Positions 1 to 10,589 of a DNA stretch of 64,000 bases are shown piece by piece. How positions within the stretch are numbered: the stretch's first letter is position 1; each line of letters begins with the position of its first letter. The notes under the pieces were generated by a model. That model searched no databases. It worked only from the letters and a program-made list of their open reading frames with translations, and was not told the origin of the DNA. Both the position numbers and the translations under genes were made by a program. The stretch is from Nilaparvata lugens (lineage: Eukaryota; Arthropoda; Insecta; Hemiptera; Delphacidae), in contig NC_052505.1 of NCBI RefSeq assembly GCF_014356525.2, positions 15,248,635 through 15,312,634 of the forward strand, written 5' to 3'.

Positions 1-665
1 ACACTCAGACCAGTCGTCTCTAGTCTCCGCGACTGTCACCATTTGAAAACACATGCTCTCGACTCGAGTCGAGTCTCTTCTCGACCTGAGTCGCGTAAGT
101 ATGAGTTGAGCCTAAATGTTCATTCCTGTTCAAAATAATCAATCATATTTTATTCGACTAGAAAATATATTTTCAATGATTAAATAATTAATTTTTATAA
201 TTGATATTGAATATTTTGTTAATTAATGATATTTCTACATTGTTAAAAACCGATCTGGCAACGTTGTGGAGCTAGAAAAGGATAGCGCTATCTGCTTTGT
301 CGAATGATGTACAAGGATAGCAACACCAATTTAAAAAAAATACTGCCATTATATCGTAGACCTCAATCTAATAGTCCATAATAAAGTCAAATATTGTCAT
401 CATAACGTGGACCTCACTATATCACTATAGTATGTAGTAAATAAATAAAGTGTGATAAACCAAGATATAATAATGATAAAATATTTATTTTCCTGATAAA
501 ATGTTCCGTTTGTAGTCTTTTTCTTGTAGTCAATTGTTGAAAACTCAACTCTTGTAGAAAAAATGCAATTAGTTTGAATGAGAGATTACTCACTTATCTT
601 GTAATACAGATTGATCCAAGCTTAATTATTAAACTACTTGAGTACCTACTGCGTTAATCAGCAAG
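1..665. other. AT-rich flank with a degraded MITE-1 copy
   Basis: No gene is supported here. About 115-430 resembles the right half of the MITE-1 family described at 5559: the text around 'gatagcgctatctgcttt' and a terminal 'ctgccattat...gacctca' match, but the ends are degraded. A strong splice-donor-like gtaagtat lies at 95-102. The sequence before it does not continue into the first host exon in a compatible phase. Confidence 0.4.
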
Positions 666-911
666 CTATCCTTTTAGCCTTGCACCATAGGTGATAATCT
701 CACTTCTTTTAGATCTATGTAATGGTTTGTGCACTGCCTTCTCAATCACGCTTTGCTTATCTTTTGTCCTGGTGTATGCTTTCCAGGATATTTCCTGAGT
801 ACTATCGGTGAGTATATTTGATTCTTCTAAAAATGATTTTTGACATTTATTCTGTCTGGCTTCAACTTTTTTATTCATTTGGCTTTGGATTTCAATATCA
901 TTCTGTAGCAT
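666..911 (-). CDS. Unrecognised 81-aa ORF, possible exon or TE remnant
   Basis: An open frame of 81 codons with a lysine/glutamate/glutamine-rich, soluble-looking product (it begins MLQNDIEIQSQMNKK) and a stop next to 666. I recognise no family. Its first ~30 codons match the units of the adjacent minisatellite (820-2290), so the array looks like repeated partial copies of the 5' part of this ORF. On the minus strand a weak acceptor-like 'atgctacag' directly precedes the repeated coding-like segment. It could be the terminal exon of a minus-strand gene or part of a transposon. Coding status is not established. Confidence 0.2.
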   Translation of the reverse strand: MLQNDIEIQSQMNKKVEARQNKCQKSFLEESNILTDSTQEISWKAYTRTKDKQSVIEKAVHKPLHRSKRSEIITYGARLKG

Positions 912-2290
912 AATATACTATACAGTTTACATATACTATATTATACATACATATTACTATACCATACGATAAAGTTTCACCAGCTTATGTTATGATGACA
1001 GTATATAATTGTTTATTTGTTTCTTATAAAAATAATTTTGACATTTATTCTGTCTGGCTTTAACTTTTTTATTCATTTGGCTTTGGGTTTCAATATCATT
1101 CTTTACCATACAGTTTTATCCAACTTATGTTATGATTAGAGTATATGTATTATTTTTATATAATTCTTCTAAAATATTTTTTTTTTTTGAGATTTATTCT
1201 GGCTTCAACTTTTTCATTCATTTGGATTTGGATATCAATATCATTCTTTACCATACAGTTTTATCCCACTTATGTTATGATTAGAGTATATTGTTCTTAT
1301 ATGATTCTTCTAAAAATAATTTTGAGATTTATTCTGTCTGGCTTCAACTTTTTCATTCATTTGGCTTTGGATATCAATATCATTCTTAACCATACAGTTT
1401 CATCCAACTTATGTTATGATTATTGTTTATTCGATTCTTCTAAAAATAATTTTGAGATTTATTCTGTTTTTTTTTTTACAATTTGGCTTTGGATTTCAAT
1501 ATAATTCTCCATCATACAGTTTCATCCAACTTATGTTATGATTAAGGCTGTGCAGAGGCTGAAAATAAACTTTCTACTGGTGATATTTTTCAATGTTTTT
1601 CAATTTTTATATCATCAAGCAATCAAAATAAAAAAGTTTTCTCAGGAATTTTTTGCGATCATTACTTTTTGAGATATGAGCGCCTAAAGTTTAAATTTTT
1701 AGGACAGAACATTTCAAATTCGGTAAGAGATAAATCCATGAGATTTATAGGATAAGTTCTTCATTGTATTTTTGGTTGAATAAAACAACAATTTTCTGAA
1801 AATATGAATTTTTGAGAAAGTTATTCAATTCACTAAAAATGATCAAAAATAACTTTTAGTTGAGTTATTTTTGGTCATTTTTTGTAAATTGAATAACTTT
1901 ATCAAAAATTCATATTTTCAATTTTTTTATATTCAATAAACAATACCATGAAGAATTTATCCTCTAAATCTCATGGATTTATCTCTTACCGAATGAGATA
2001 TGTTCTGTCCCAAAAATTTAAACTTCAGGCGCTCATATCTCAAAAAGTAATGATAGAAAAAAATGTTTTCCTGTGAAAACTTTTTCATTTTGATAGCTTG
2101 ATAATATACATATTGAAAAATATCTTCAGTAGAAAGTTTATTTTTAGCTTTCGCTCATCCTTAAAGTATATTGTTTATTCGATTCTTTTAAAAATGATTT
2201 TGAGGTGTATTCTGGCTTCAATTTTTTTATTCCTATGGCTTCGGATTTCAAAATAATTCTTCAGCATACATTTTTATCCCACTTATGATT
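820..2290. repeat. Minisatellite, ~120-145 bp units, interrupted by a foldback
   Basis: Units share 'ggctttggat', 'tcaatatcattctt', 'accatacagttt' and 'acttatgttatgatta'. The marker ggctttgga-like segment recurs near 880, 1079, 1222, 1362, 1484 and 2238. Spacing is roughly 120-145 bp apart from a longer first interval, once the 1546-2160 insertion is removed. Each unit repeats the coding-like start of the ORF at 666-911 on the minus strand. Confidence 0.75.
1546..2160. mobile_element. 615-bp foldback (palindromic) element with TTAA target duplication
   Basis: Two arms of roughly 280-300 bp are inverted copies of each other. For example 'aataaactttctactg' near the left end pairs with 'cagtagaaagtttatt' near the right end, and 'gagatatgagcgcc' on the left pairs with 'ggcgctcatatctc' on the right. 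The element is flanked by ttaa at 1542-1545 and 2161-2164 and splits a minisatellite unit whose two halves rejoin cleanly. TTAA duplication is typical of piggyBac-like and Kolobok transposons. No coding sequence is present, so it would be nonautonomous. Confidence 0.8.
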
Positions 2291-2684
2291 ATTTTCTTAT
2301 CAATCCTGGTTGGATTATTAGTTTAAAGATATTCTCGATATGGAAGTGAAAGATAAAAGTAAAAAGTACATTGTTTTAAACATTGTCAAGGATGAAATAT
2401 TGGGTGAAGAGAGCAGCCCATCTTTTCTAGTAACACTGAACCATTGTTTTGATTCAAAAAATAATTTGAATTATGAAATAAAGAACTATATAATATTCTT
2501 GTAATCGAGCAAAATTGTTTCGTAACTGTTATCATTAAAAAGATAATTTGAATTATGAAATTGATTTTAAAAGAGCTCTTCAATATTCTCTATGCAAATA
2601 TTCTACCATAGAGCAATGGTTCACATATTACGATGGACACTTCATATTATGAAAATGCAAAATGAGGCTATTTTTATTTTAATA

Positions 2685-2869
2685 AAACAAAATAAATCTT
2701 ATAGCACCCTTATTCTTTAAAAAACTTTAAAATAGTTGAACAACTAGTTTCGGTTTACACCATCTTCAGGTTCTCAAATAAACCTGAAGATGGTGTAAAC
2801 CGAAACTAGTTGTTCAACTATTTTAAAGTTTTTTAAAGAATAAAGGGTGCTATAAGATTTATTTTGTTT
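2685..2869. mobile_element. Near-perfect foldback with a hammerhead-like core in each arm
   Basis: Arms of about 88 bp are almost perfect inverted copies around a short loop near 2771-2780. The right arm reads CTGAAGA (2784-2790), a GGT/ACC hairpin, then GAAAC (2802-2806) and TAGTTGTT. This is the order of the hammerhead ribozyme core (CUGANGA, stem II, GAAA, short stem III, NUH). The left arm has the same on the minus strand. Hammerhead motifs of this kind are known from Penelope-like retroelements. Assignment to that class is inferred from the motif and from the PLE remnants at 20.7-21.5 kb. Confidence 0.65.
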
Positions 2870-3386
2870 ATTAATTTAAAAGCAGCCCATGTCAATAAGT
2901 GTTCTATTTTTATTTATATTTTATTCCATTCATGACTCATGCATGTTTGAACTTTCCACATTCTAACTATGCTATATAATAGGCTATTTGATGTTAAAAT
3001 CTAAGTAAGTCCTCCACTAATAATGTTGGAGGCTATATTCTTAAACAAAACAGAAGCCGAAGCATGATTAAAATGGGAATTTGTTTTTAAATTTGACCAA
3101 TATTTTAGTTTCTAATGCGCCTTATTTTCAGGTAAAAGCCTAGACTTTGTTACATAGCAATTGATTTAGCCTGAAATTTGAAGAATAGTCAATATTTCGA
3201 TGGGTATGAATGTAGATTTAGTGTATAGTTGACTAGTCTAGAACTTTTGTAAGGTTTCTTTAAGAAGCGACATGAGCTTTGTACGTTAAACAAGGCAATA
3301 CTCCTTGGATATGCGTGTTGCTTTTTACAGTTACTGTTTGAACTGATTTAATATTTTGTAGCACGTAGCGTCCTATTGATGATAAC
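2870..3386. other. No gene seen
   Basis: AT-rich sequence without an ORF or repeat I can name. It separates the foldback from the next MITE-1 copy. Confidence 0.4.
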
Positions 3387-3759
3387 AGTGAGGTTCGCGT
3401 TATTATGACAACATTTTATTAGAACTGGTGTTGTTATACCTTGTCTCTTATTCGGCAAAGCAGATAGTGTTATCCTTTTCTAACTCCGCAACGTTTCCAG
3501 ATCATTTTTTTACAATGTAGAAATATAATCAATTGACAAAATATTCAATTTCAATTAGAAAATTTATTATTCAATCATTAAAAAGTATATTTTCTTGAAA
3601 AATAAAGTATATATGATCATTTTTAACAAGAATTAACTGTTAATATTACATCAGATATCCCGGTATCAGCTATCTTCTATAGAAGGAAGTGGGAAGGCAG
3701 AGAAACGACAACGCTGTTCTTCTATCTTTCTCCATTGCCATTATAACGTGGACCTCACT
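3387..3759. mobile_element. MITE-1 copy
   Basis: About 373 bp. It is bounded by a diverged left terminus (agtgaggttcgcg) and a right terminus ccattataacgtggacctcact that is the inverted form of the family terminus (TAGTGAGGTCCACGTTATAA). The internal landmark 'ttctatagaagg' is shared with other copies. No coding capacity. Confidence 0.7.
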
Positions 3760-5390
3760 TTAACTATAGCTTCTGTTGAATGAAAAACTATCTTTATTAC
3801 ATACTAACTAAAATCTATTCTCTGTTACCTACTTATAAAATACATGTATCAAGATATCCAATTTTATTGCTTATCAGTAAGTTTAGGAATGATACATCAT
3901 CATCTTAATATTTTATAGATACACGCAACGCCTAAAATCAATTTTATGCATGAATATAATTTGAAATCATCGAATACTCAAGAGTCTTCAAGTTCCAAAA
4001 AAGTCTTACCCCAAAAATCTAAAAAATCTAATCTAGTTACTATTATCCCACCATCGACATTAACGTCTGTGTCTTTTGTGCAGTCAACAGAATCTATCTA
4101 ATAAATGGGATATTTTTGCAGATGGTCCAAAACTTAATTTTTTATTGAATTTTCCGAAATTTCTCTGAAATTTTTCTAGAAGTATCTTCTCCTTCAATAA
4201 TTGATGATCTGACGATCTTCATTTGCTGTTCCAAACAGAGTATTATCCTCTAAATCAGGGACCTTTTCAATGTTTCTTTCCCAATAATCAGACAGAGAAG
4301 GGCAATGATTTTTTTTTTCTTATAGTGTTATCCCTCTTCAATAATTGCATATTTATATCCTAGTCATTCATCAGAGAAAGACATACATTGAATTATAATA
4401 AGATTTTACATATTATCCTATTTACATAATATCCCGTATGGCACATTATTAATAATTTATTGCCAAGTACTCTTAGTAAAAAGTAAATTCGTATGACTTT
4501 AATTTATTTATTTATTGGATAGAGTAAACAATAAAGTAGTCGGAAAAGAAAAAAACAGGCTATTGCCCAAAACTTCTTCAATTTCCTAATTTTGTCTTAA
4601 ATTGTCCAAATATTATGCAGTATATGATTGTCCATTCACTGTTCCAAGTTTTTCAGAAATCGTGATCAGTGAGTGAGTCAGTGTGATAAGAATTTTTATG
4701 AGCATTCATCCTGTATAATTTTATAGATGTCAATTTGATTATTAGGATTTTCAATCCTTCAGCATAGATTCTATCTACTTGGCTTCTATTTTTTTATCTA
4801 AATATCACTCATATAACAAAAAATAACACTGTCAATAGTCTCGATGTTTTCTTATACAAGGCAAACAAAAAAACAATTCTTTAAAACCTATAAGAATTTT
4901 TTTGCATGTGTTGTACAATGTAGACTGCTAACACTTGATTCTCTGATTTTCTAAATCATTCATATTCAAGTAGGTACAATAGTTGAGTTTATAAATATTT
5001 TGGACTCAAATTGGACAAAAATCATGAAGTGTAAACATAACCTATTTTTGGACAATTTCTATCTAAATTTGGGAAAGGAACAGTTTTGGGCTTTAAGCCT
5101 GTTCCTTTCCCAATCATTCATAGTTGAGAATTATATTGTATCTATCAATGTATAAATGAATGAATAGTAATGTATAGAAAGTTTCATATCCGGATATTAC
5201 TTTGAAGATTTTGTTGTTAATAAAAAGCAAACCCACTCAGGAAAACATATTTGTGGAAATTTAATTTAATAAGAAACTGATTATTACACACAACAAAAAA
5301 ATAGGAATATACACATAGCCACAACTTTAAACCCACAATTGATAAATTACAGAAAACTCACATTACAGACCAAATTTATAATAAAACACT
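3760..5390. other. AT-rich spacer with a retroelement 3' tail
   Basis: No gene is supported. At 5041-5165 there is a short segment (gggaaaggaacagttttggg ... aatcattcatagttgagaat) that recurs at 32120-32250 and, more diverged, at 22400, 31400, 38780, 52730 and elsewhere. These segments sit next to ATAA-rich tails, so they look like 3' ends of non-LTR retroelements or SINEs. The rest of the stretch shows nothing I can identify. Confidence 0.4.
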
Positions 5391-5556
5391 AGAATATTGT
5401 CTTATAATATTACGAATTTATTGAATACATGTTGCATACATGTTTCAACGCCTATAATCTTCAGTGTGGTGGGGAGGATAACCTCACCACACTAAAGAGA
5501 TGTTGAAACATATATGCAACTATTTAATAAATTCGTAATATTATTATACAATATTC
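5391..5556. repeat. Foldback with CTGAAGA...GAAAC motif
   Basis: The left part (agaatattgtct..., acatgtttcaacgcc) is inverted relative to the right part (gttgaaacatatatgc... aatattcta). On the minus strand the left arm reads CTGAAGA followed 11 nt later by GAAAC, again like the conserved boxes of a hammerhead core, but stem II is not convincing here. It abuts the MITE-1 copy on its right. Confidence 0.5.
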
Positions 5557-5558
5557 TA

Positions 5559-5948
5559 TAGTGAGGTCCACGTTATAATGGCAGTGTTTGATTAGCAATG
5601 GTATTGAAGAAGAATTTTTGTCTTTCATTGTCTTTCATTCAACAAAGCTGATAGCGCTATCTCTTTCTCGCTTTGCTCGGTTGCCAGATAGTCTTTTAAC
5701 AATGTAGAATTAATAACTAATTAACAAAATATTTTATCTTAATCATGTAAATTTATTATGAAATTATTAAAAATTATAATTTATTGCTTAAAAAAATCTA
5801 ATTGATTATTTTAAACGAGAATGAACAGTTAATATTACATCAATAAATCTGTATCTGCTACCGTCTATAGAAGGCATTGACTAGACAGAGTTTGGCAACG
5901 TTTTTTCTTCTATATTTCTTCAATGCCATTATAACGTGGACCTTACTA
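5559..5948. mobile_element. MITE-1, reference full-length copy (390 bp)
   Basis: Terminal inverted repeats TAGTGAGGTCCACGTTATAA / TTATAACGTGGACCTTACTA are flanked by TA dinucleotides at 5557-5558 and 5949-5950. TIRs of this kind with a TA target site fit a Tc1/mariner-type nonautonomous element. The interior is AT-rich and noncoding, with 'gatagcgctatctcttt' in the left part and 'ctatagaaggcatt' in the right. Sibling copies lie at 3387, 21975, 43937, 44314, 46620/49739 and 52984. Confidence 0.85.
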
Positions 5949-5970
5949 TAGTGTTTTATTATGAATAAAT

Positions 5971-6229
5971 ATTAATAAAACAATATTGAAACTTGAAGTA
6001 CCCTTTATTATTTAAAATATTACAACGACTAGTTTAGACCATAGGTCATTTTCAAGTTACAACGACTAGTTTAGACCATAGGTCACTTTCAAGTTCTTGA
6101 AAATGGTCGAAACTAATTTGTTGATTCGAACATTTTCAAGAACTTGAAAATGACCTATGGTCGAAACTAGTCATTGTAATATTTTGAATAATAAAGGGTA
6201 CTCAAAGTTTCAATATTGTTTTATTAATG
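5971..6229. mobile_element. Foldback with degenerate hammerhead-like core
   Basis: Outer arms attaataaaacaatattgaa / ttcaatattgttttattaat form a long inverted repeat. The inner right arm (about 6142-6175) reads cTTGAAAAT-GACC-TAT-GGTC-GAAAC-TAGTC: a stable GACC/GGTC hairpin before GAAAC, with a degraded first box. A ~43-bp piece of the left arm is directly duplicated (about 6016-6095). It is closely related to the foldback at 32250-32490. Confidence 0.6.
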
Positions 6230-6350
6230 AAAAAATATCACTACATCTCACCAAATCAATATAAGAAGCCAAATTTATTGTGAAACCATTGAACAACATG
6301 ATCGGTAATCATTTAAGTAGATCTGTAATGATCATTTTATCTGTTTTCAG

Positions 6351-7299
6351 TCCGAACATTGGACAGGAGACACAACAGCCAGTAGCAGTAGAGGCGGTAG
6401 ATGCGGTAGATGCGGGGGCGGCACCCGAGGATGAATGCGGGGGTGGTCAGGAGGCGGTGAGGAGTGTGCTGTCACCGGTGACCAGTGGTGACAACGAGTC
6501 ATTCGCCGACTGTGACGAGGAACTGAAGACGGGTGGTGACGTCACAGACACCTCTGACGAGAAACTCCCCTTCCGCGATCCCGACTTCAGTGTTAGTGAC
6601 TTGAGTGACCAAGAGGTCGAAGTCGAAACAAGTCCTAAACACGCAGTGACTATCTGTAGTGTAGACCAGGTTCACATATTCGAAAGTGCCATAAGCGATT
6701 CCGAACTATACTCAGCAAGAACTTCAGAACAGTTGAAATCGGGTGATAGTGTTTCTATAGGTTCTAGTATTAGTTTAAGTTTAGAAAATTCAAAGGAGGA
6801 GCCAGTGATTGAGGAGTTGGTGAAGAGTGACGATTTAAAATCGAAAGCGGAGGAGGATAGTATAGAAGTGATAGATTCTAGGCAAAGTTTGAGTGGAGTG
6901 TTGGTGGACGATCGGTCGGAAGGTGACACACTCAAGGAAGACACAAACTCGCAGTTGAGTGTGAACGTAGAGTTGCCGAGGCCGTTGAATGAGACACACC
7001 ACAAGAGTACACTGTCAGTGTGTCTGGTGGATGAGGATCCACTGCCTGTGCCAACCTATAGCAGCAAGTCGGAGCGAGACGTTCGCGCGCCCTTGGCGAA
7101 GGATGGGTGCGTTCGGAGGAAGCTGCTGAGGTCGGCGAGCACCGGTCAGGAGGTGGACGAGTCGAGGATGACGGTCACTCACGCGGCCACCTCGCAGTCG
7201 TCCTCGATACTGCTCGACAAGCACTGGGGGCCGGAGCGAGCTGTCAAGGTGCTACGCGAGCCCAACAGCAGTCTCGGTATCAGCATTGTCGGCGGAAAG
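6351..7299 (+). CDS. MPDZ-like: Multi-PDZ scaffold (MPDZ/PATJ-like), exon a: acidic linker and start of a PDZ domain
   Basis: An internal coding exon: it begins after the acceptor 'ctgttttcag' with one base completing a codon, then 316 codons, and ends before the donor gtatct at AAG. Residues 1-290 are acidic and Ser/Asp/Glu-rich without recognisable folds, as expected of an inter-PDZ linker. The last ~19 residues (VKVLREPNSSLGISIVGGK) are the first strands and carboxylate-binding loop (SLGI, the GLGF position) of a PDZ domain completed by the next two exons. MPDZ/PATJ proteins are membrane-associated scaffolds of cell polarity and junction complexes that bind C-terminal tails of partners. 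An in-frame ATG at 6280 exists, but the strong acceptor favours an internal exon. The upstream exon was not found. Codon use and GC content are clearly higher than in the surrounding DNA. Confidence 0.9.
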
Positions 7300-9748
7300 G
7301 TATCTCTTCACTTTTCCTTGTCTCCATTAATATTATTTTCGCCCCACTTGAATGTAATGAGCTGGTTTTTGTGAGTCATATGGAGGCCGAAAACGATTGT
7401 TTTCTGACCAGGCCGGTAAAAGTTTTACGGCCCTAGGGCTGTAAAATAACCTTGAAGTCAGCTGATTCTGATTTGATGTGAACGTGTTTACAAAATGGTT
7501 TATGAAACGGAATCAGTTTATGCTTCTAGAATTGAATAAGTATTCTGCAATAAGATACTATCATTTTATTTGGATGAATAAAATACAGAAAAGATTTATA
7601 TATTATAAACTATTCAAATTCGATTTTCAGAGTAGGATAGAACTTCTAACCTAAACTTCCGAAGTCAATGACAACAAGCATTGTTGACGTTGACATTCAG
7701 TTTTCAAGTGTGCTAAAACAGCTGATCAAAAAACTTTTCATTATTGTGTTTATTATTCAAGAATCAAAACATTTGTAATAAAATCATCTTATTGTCAATT
7801 GGAAGAATAAAAAGTATAAACTCAACCTCTTACATAATTGAACATAATCTTTTAGGTTATTAAGACAAATCAGAATAAAAAATATAAGTACTTGGACAAT
7901 TTCCTGATATTCAGATTACCTCAGATTTGCTAGAGCTATGACCTTCCTGTTTTGCTTTCGTAAGTGCCTAATAAACAATTATTCTCATATTTATATTGTT
8001 TATTTTTCTGTGTGGCGAAAAATAACGTTCTCACCATGGGCAAAAATGTTTTTCCGGCTCTCAATCATTTCTGGTCCTCGGCCTACGGCCTCGGACTTGA
8101 AAACCGATTTTGAGCTAGAAAAGTCTCATTTTCGGCCCTAGGTGCGAAATATACTATTACAGCTATTCATATTTTCCATTGTCCAGTGTCCAAGGAATTG
8201 AAATTGACTTGACAGTAGAGGCCACAGATGGTTTCGTGGGTTGGATTTCCGTTGGTGGCATCTCATTAGTTCACATTTACACACGCACTTTACATTACCC
8301 ACGCACAGTCAAAAAACTCACTTGGGCATCATCCGCAATTTAAAAAAAAAAAATTACAAAATATTTTTAATACAGTACTTTGTATGGTTCATACATAAAT
8401 TATTATGAATTATCATTGGGATTCAACTCCATCAAAATGTCTTCATCTATCAAGCTCATACACTAGAATGACGACTTGTAGAGTCTAATAATATTCAAAA
8501 TTTTCCTTAATAACTCAATATCTTCAAGTTCTGAGAGTTTATTGAATGTAATCATTCTATTATATTCGTTTTTTAAACAAATCAAATTCAAAATTTTTAT
8601 TTTATTTATTTCTAGACTGAAAAGTGGACTCAAATCAACTCAAGTGGATAGCATAACCTATTATTTTTATTAATTCATAACTCTACCTTCATTGTATTAT
8701 CATTCATCACAATAATCATCATCATCACCTAGGCTTAAAATACTTCTAGGAAGTCGCCTTTGTAAAATAATAAATAAATAAATAAAATAAAATTGTTATA
8801 AATATGAAATATTTACTCACTGACTTGAGTAGGCCTATGCTTTAATATCGCATGGGATGCATAGTCGAAAGTCATTGACAGTCACAATTATTATAGTCTA
8901 CAAGTCGTCATTATAGTGTTAAAACTTGATGAAAAATATAGCAGTTTGTAATAGAAAGAAATTCAATGACTTGGCTTCATCCTTTTGTGAATTGTGGGTG
9001 ATTTCTTATCAATAAAATTTCAATAGATTTTAATTTTTATTTGGAGTATCAAGTTACTCCCTAAATATGGGGTCGTGAGACTGTCGGTACATAGGTATTC
9101 AATTGTTCATGATTTTTATAACATTTTCAACTATTAAGAGCTACATTACCTTAGAATCTACATTTATCATGTTTAAAGTTACAGGCATCTTACTTTCAGC
9201 CATAATTTTTGTATGAATCATACAACATTATTTATTTATTGATTATTATTATTTATTATTTATTTAGTTACATTATTCGACATTAATCTCGGTCGAGCGT
9301 ACAGATTTGATTACAATACTAATAGTAAAATGTACTGTTGAACTACCATATAATAGCTCCTTGTCTTGGTGTGGTTCTAGAATGATGATACCACCAATAT
9401 AGAACTGATTTGTTTGTTAGATTCTGTGGAAGTTGTAAGTGCATTGATAAAACTTACCTCAATTTCTAATAACATATCACAAATTTATTTTTTTATTAAT
9501 TCAAGATACACAATTAGTGGTCAAAATAATTGTGGAAGGATCAACAGGCACACCCCAAAACTGTAACTCCCCAAAATTTTGATTTTTATACTGGACATAG
9601 CAGTGATAATTAATTTAAAATGTTCACTAAAAAACTTTATAACCAATAGTAACCAATAATTTTATAATTTTATCAACCAATAGTATTAGTAGGCCTACTG
9701 ACATTAAAAAACTGATAAGACTCTAATGTTGTGTGTGTTTTTATTCAG
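7300..9748 (+). other. Intron (2.45 kb)
   Basis: GT at 7300 and AG at 9747-9748, preceded by a pyrimidine-rich 'gtgtgtgtttttattcag'. Contains an unclassified repeat-like block (about 7395-8145) with 'ggccctaggg' near its left and 'cggccctaggtgc' near its right. Around 8700-8790 there is a retroelement-type 3' tail ending in (AATA)n, related to 41440-41510. No other gene seen. Confidence 0.6.
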
Positions 9749-9853
9749 GTCGATCTATACAATGCTGGGCCAGACAGTGGGTCAGCGATTTCTGGTATTT
9801 TCATAAAAAATGTGCTTCCATTGAGTCCAGCTGGTCGAACAGGAGAGCTAAAG
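9749..9853 (+). CDS. MPDZ-like: MPDZ/PATJ-like, exon b: middle of the PDZ domain
   Basis: Exactly 35 codons in phase 0/0 between a clear acceptor (ttattcag) and donor (gtgagc). The product starts VDLYNAGPDSGSAISGIFIK and ends AGRTGELK. This is the beta2-beta3 insertion, the GIFI strand, and the 'SPAG..G.LK' segment typical of the PDZ fold, continuous with exon a and exon c. The exon boundary before 'TGDRIL' is a common PDZ intron position in this family. Confidence 0.92.
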
Positions 9854-9989
9854 GTGAGCTTGGCTTCATTTTGAAAATTTGCAATTCTTTTAAATAAAAG
9901 TTATTAAAGTATTTACTTTTATTGAAACTAATGTCGTTTGCCCCTCAATACCACCATCGGCAATGTGAGGAAAGATTCAATCACTTTTC

Positions 9990-10162
9990 AATACTTAAAT
10001 TACGGCATAGCAGTCTGATTTTTATGATTAAAAACTGTTGGCTTCTAGTCACATTTGTGAAGCGCTATCGGAGATTTGCGCTACTCCACAAATAATGTGA
10101 GTAGTAGGCTAATAGCTTTTAATAATAAAAATCAGACTGCTATTAACTCAAGTACTGAAAAT
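9990..10162. repeat. Foldback related to Penelope-like element ends
   Basis: The left arm 'tagcagtctgatttttat' pairs with the right 'ataaaaatcagactgcta'. The centre holds 'gaagcgctatcgga' and 'gcgctactccacaaataatg'. The same motifs (gcagtcaggtatttataaa, ggagcgctttcgga) occur at the 3' side of the Penelope-like remnant at 20.7 kb, so this is probably an inverted pair of PLE terminal pieces. Confidence 0.5.
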
Positions 10163-10319
10163 TGATCATTAACTAGCTGTTCGTAATGGAAAGTGAAATT
10201 GAAACTATTTGAATTAGAAGGAATACATTTTTCATCAATTATTAAAATTGCTCACGGCAGCCTACATACCACATGGTTGAAGATTGAAAATGGTCCATGA
10301 ATAATCACTAGAGAATACT

Positions 10320-10576
10320 CGAATGGCTGTAGTCGAGTGGATTAGATGCTGGCCTTGTAAGCAAAGTATTCAAAGGCCCGGGTTCGAATCCCAGCCCGGG
10401 CAAGATATTTTTCTCGGGCCACTCCCGTGTTTCGGATGGACACATTAATTCGTCGGTCCCGGCTGCTAAAAAGCAGTCGTTAGGTCATGTCAGAGGCCCT
10501 GAAATTGATCAGTTGCGACCTGAAAACTCTGACACCAGACCTGAGCCAGCCAGGTCACACGATATTATTATTAATT
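10320..10576 (+). mobile_element. tRNA-derived SINE with 13-bp TSD
   Basis: A tRNA-like head (about 10324-10402) carries an A-box-like 'tagtcgagtgg' and a perfect B box GGTTCGAATCC. A loop cttgtaa would give a TGT (Thr-type) anticodon. A ~150-bp body follows ('cgtcggtcccggctgct', 'gccagccaggtcacac') with a short ATT-rich tail. Direct repeats actagagaatact flank it at 10307-10319 and 10577-10589, so insertion by a non-LTR machinery is clear. It is not a functional tRNA gene: the acceptor stem does not pair well and a body is attached. Confidence 0.85.
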
Positions 10577-10589
10577 ACTAGAGAATACT

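Noticed and set aside
1..94. Possible upstream exon ending at a strong gtaagtat donor (95)
   Set aside because: The frames open to the donor end in phase 0 or 1, but the next recognised exon (6351) needs phase 2. An intermediate exon would be required and none was found.
7015..7436. ORFs of 69 and 109 aa overlapping exon a
   Set aside because: Alternative-frame shadows within the high-GC coding exon; no splice support.
10324..10402. tRNA gene with TGT anticodon
   Set aside because: The A/B boxes are tRNA-like, but the acceptor stem does not pair, a SINE body follows and a 13-bp TSD flanks the whole unit.
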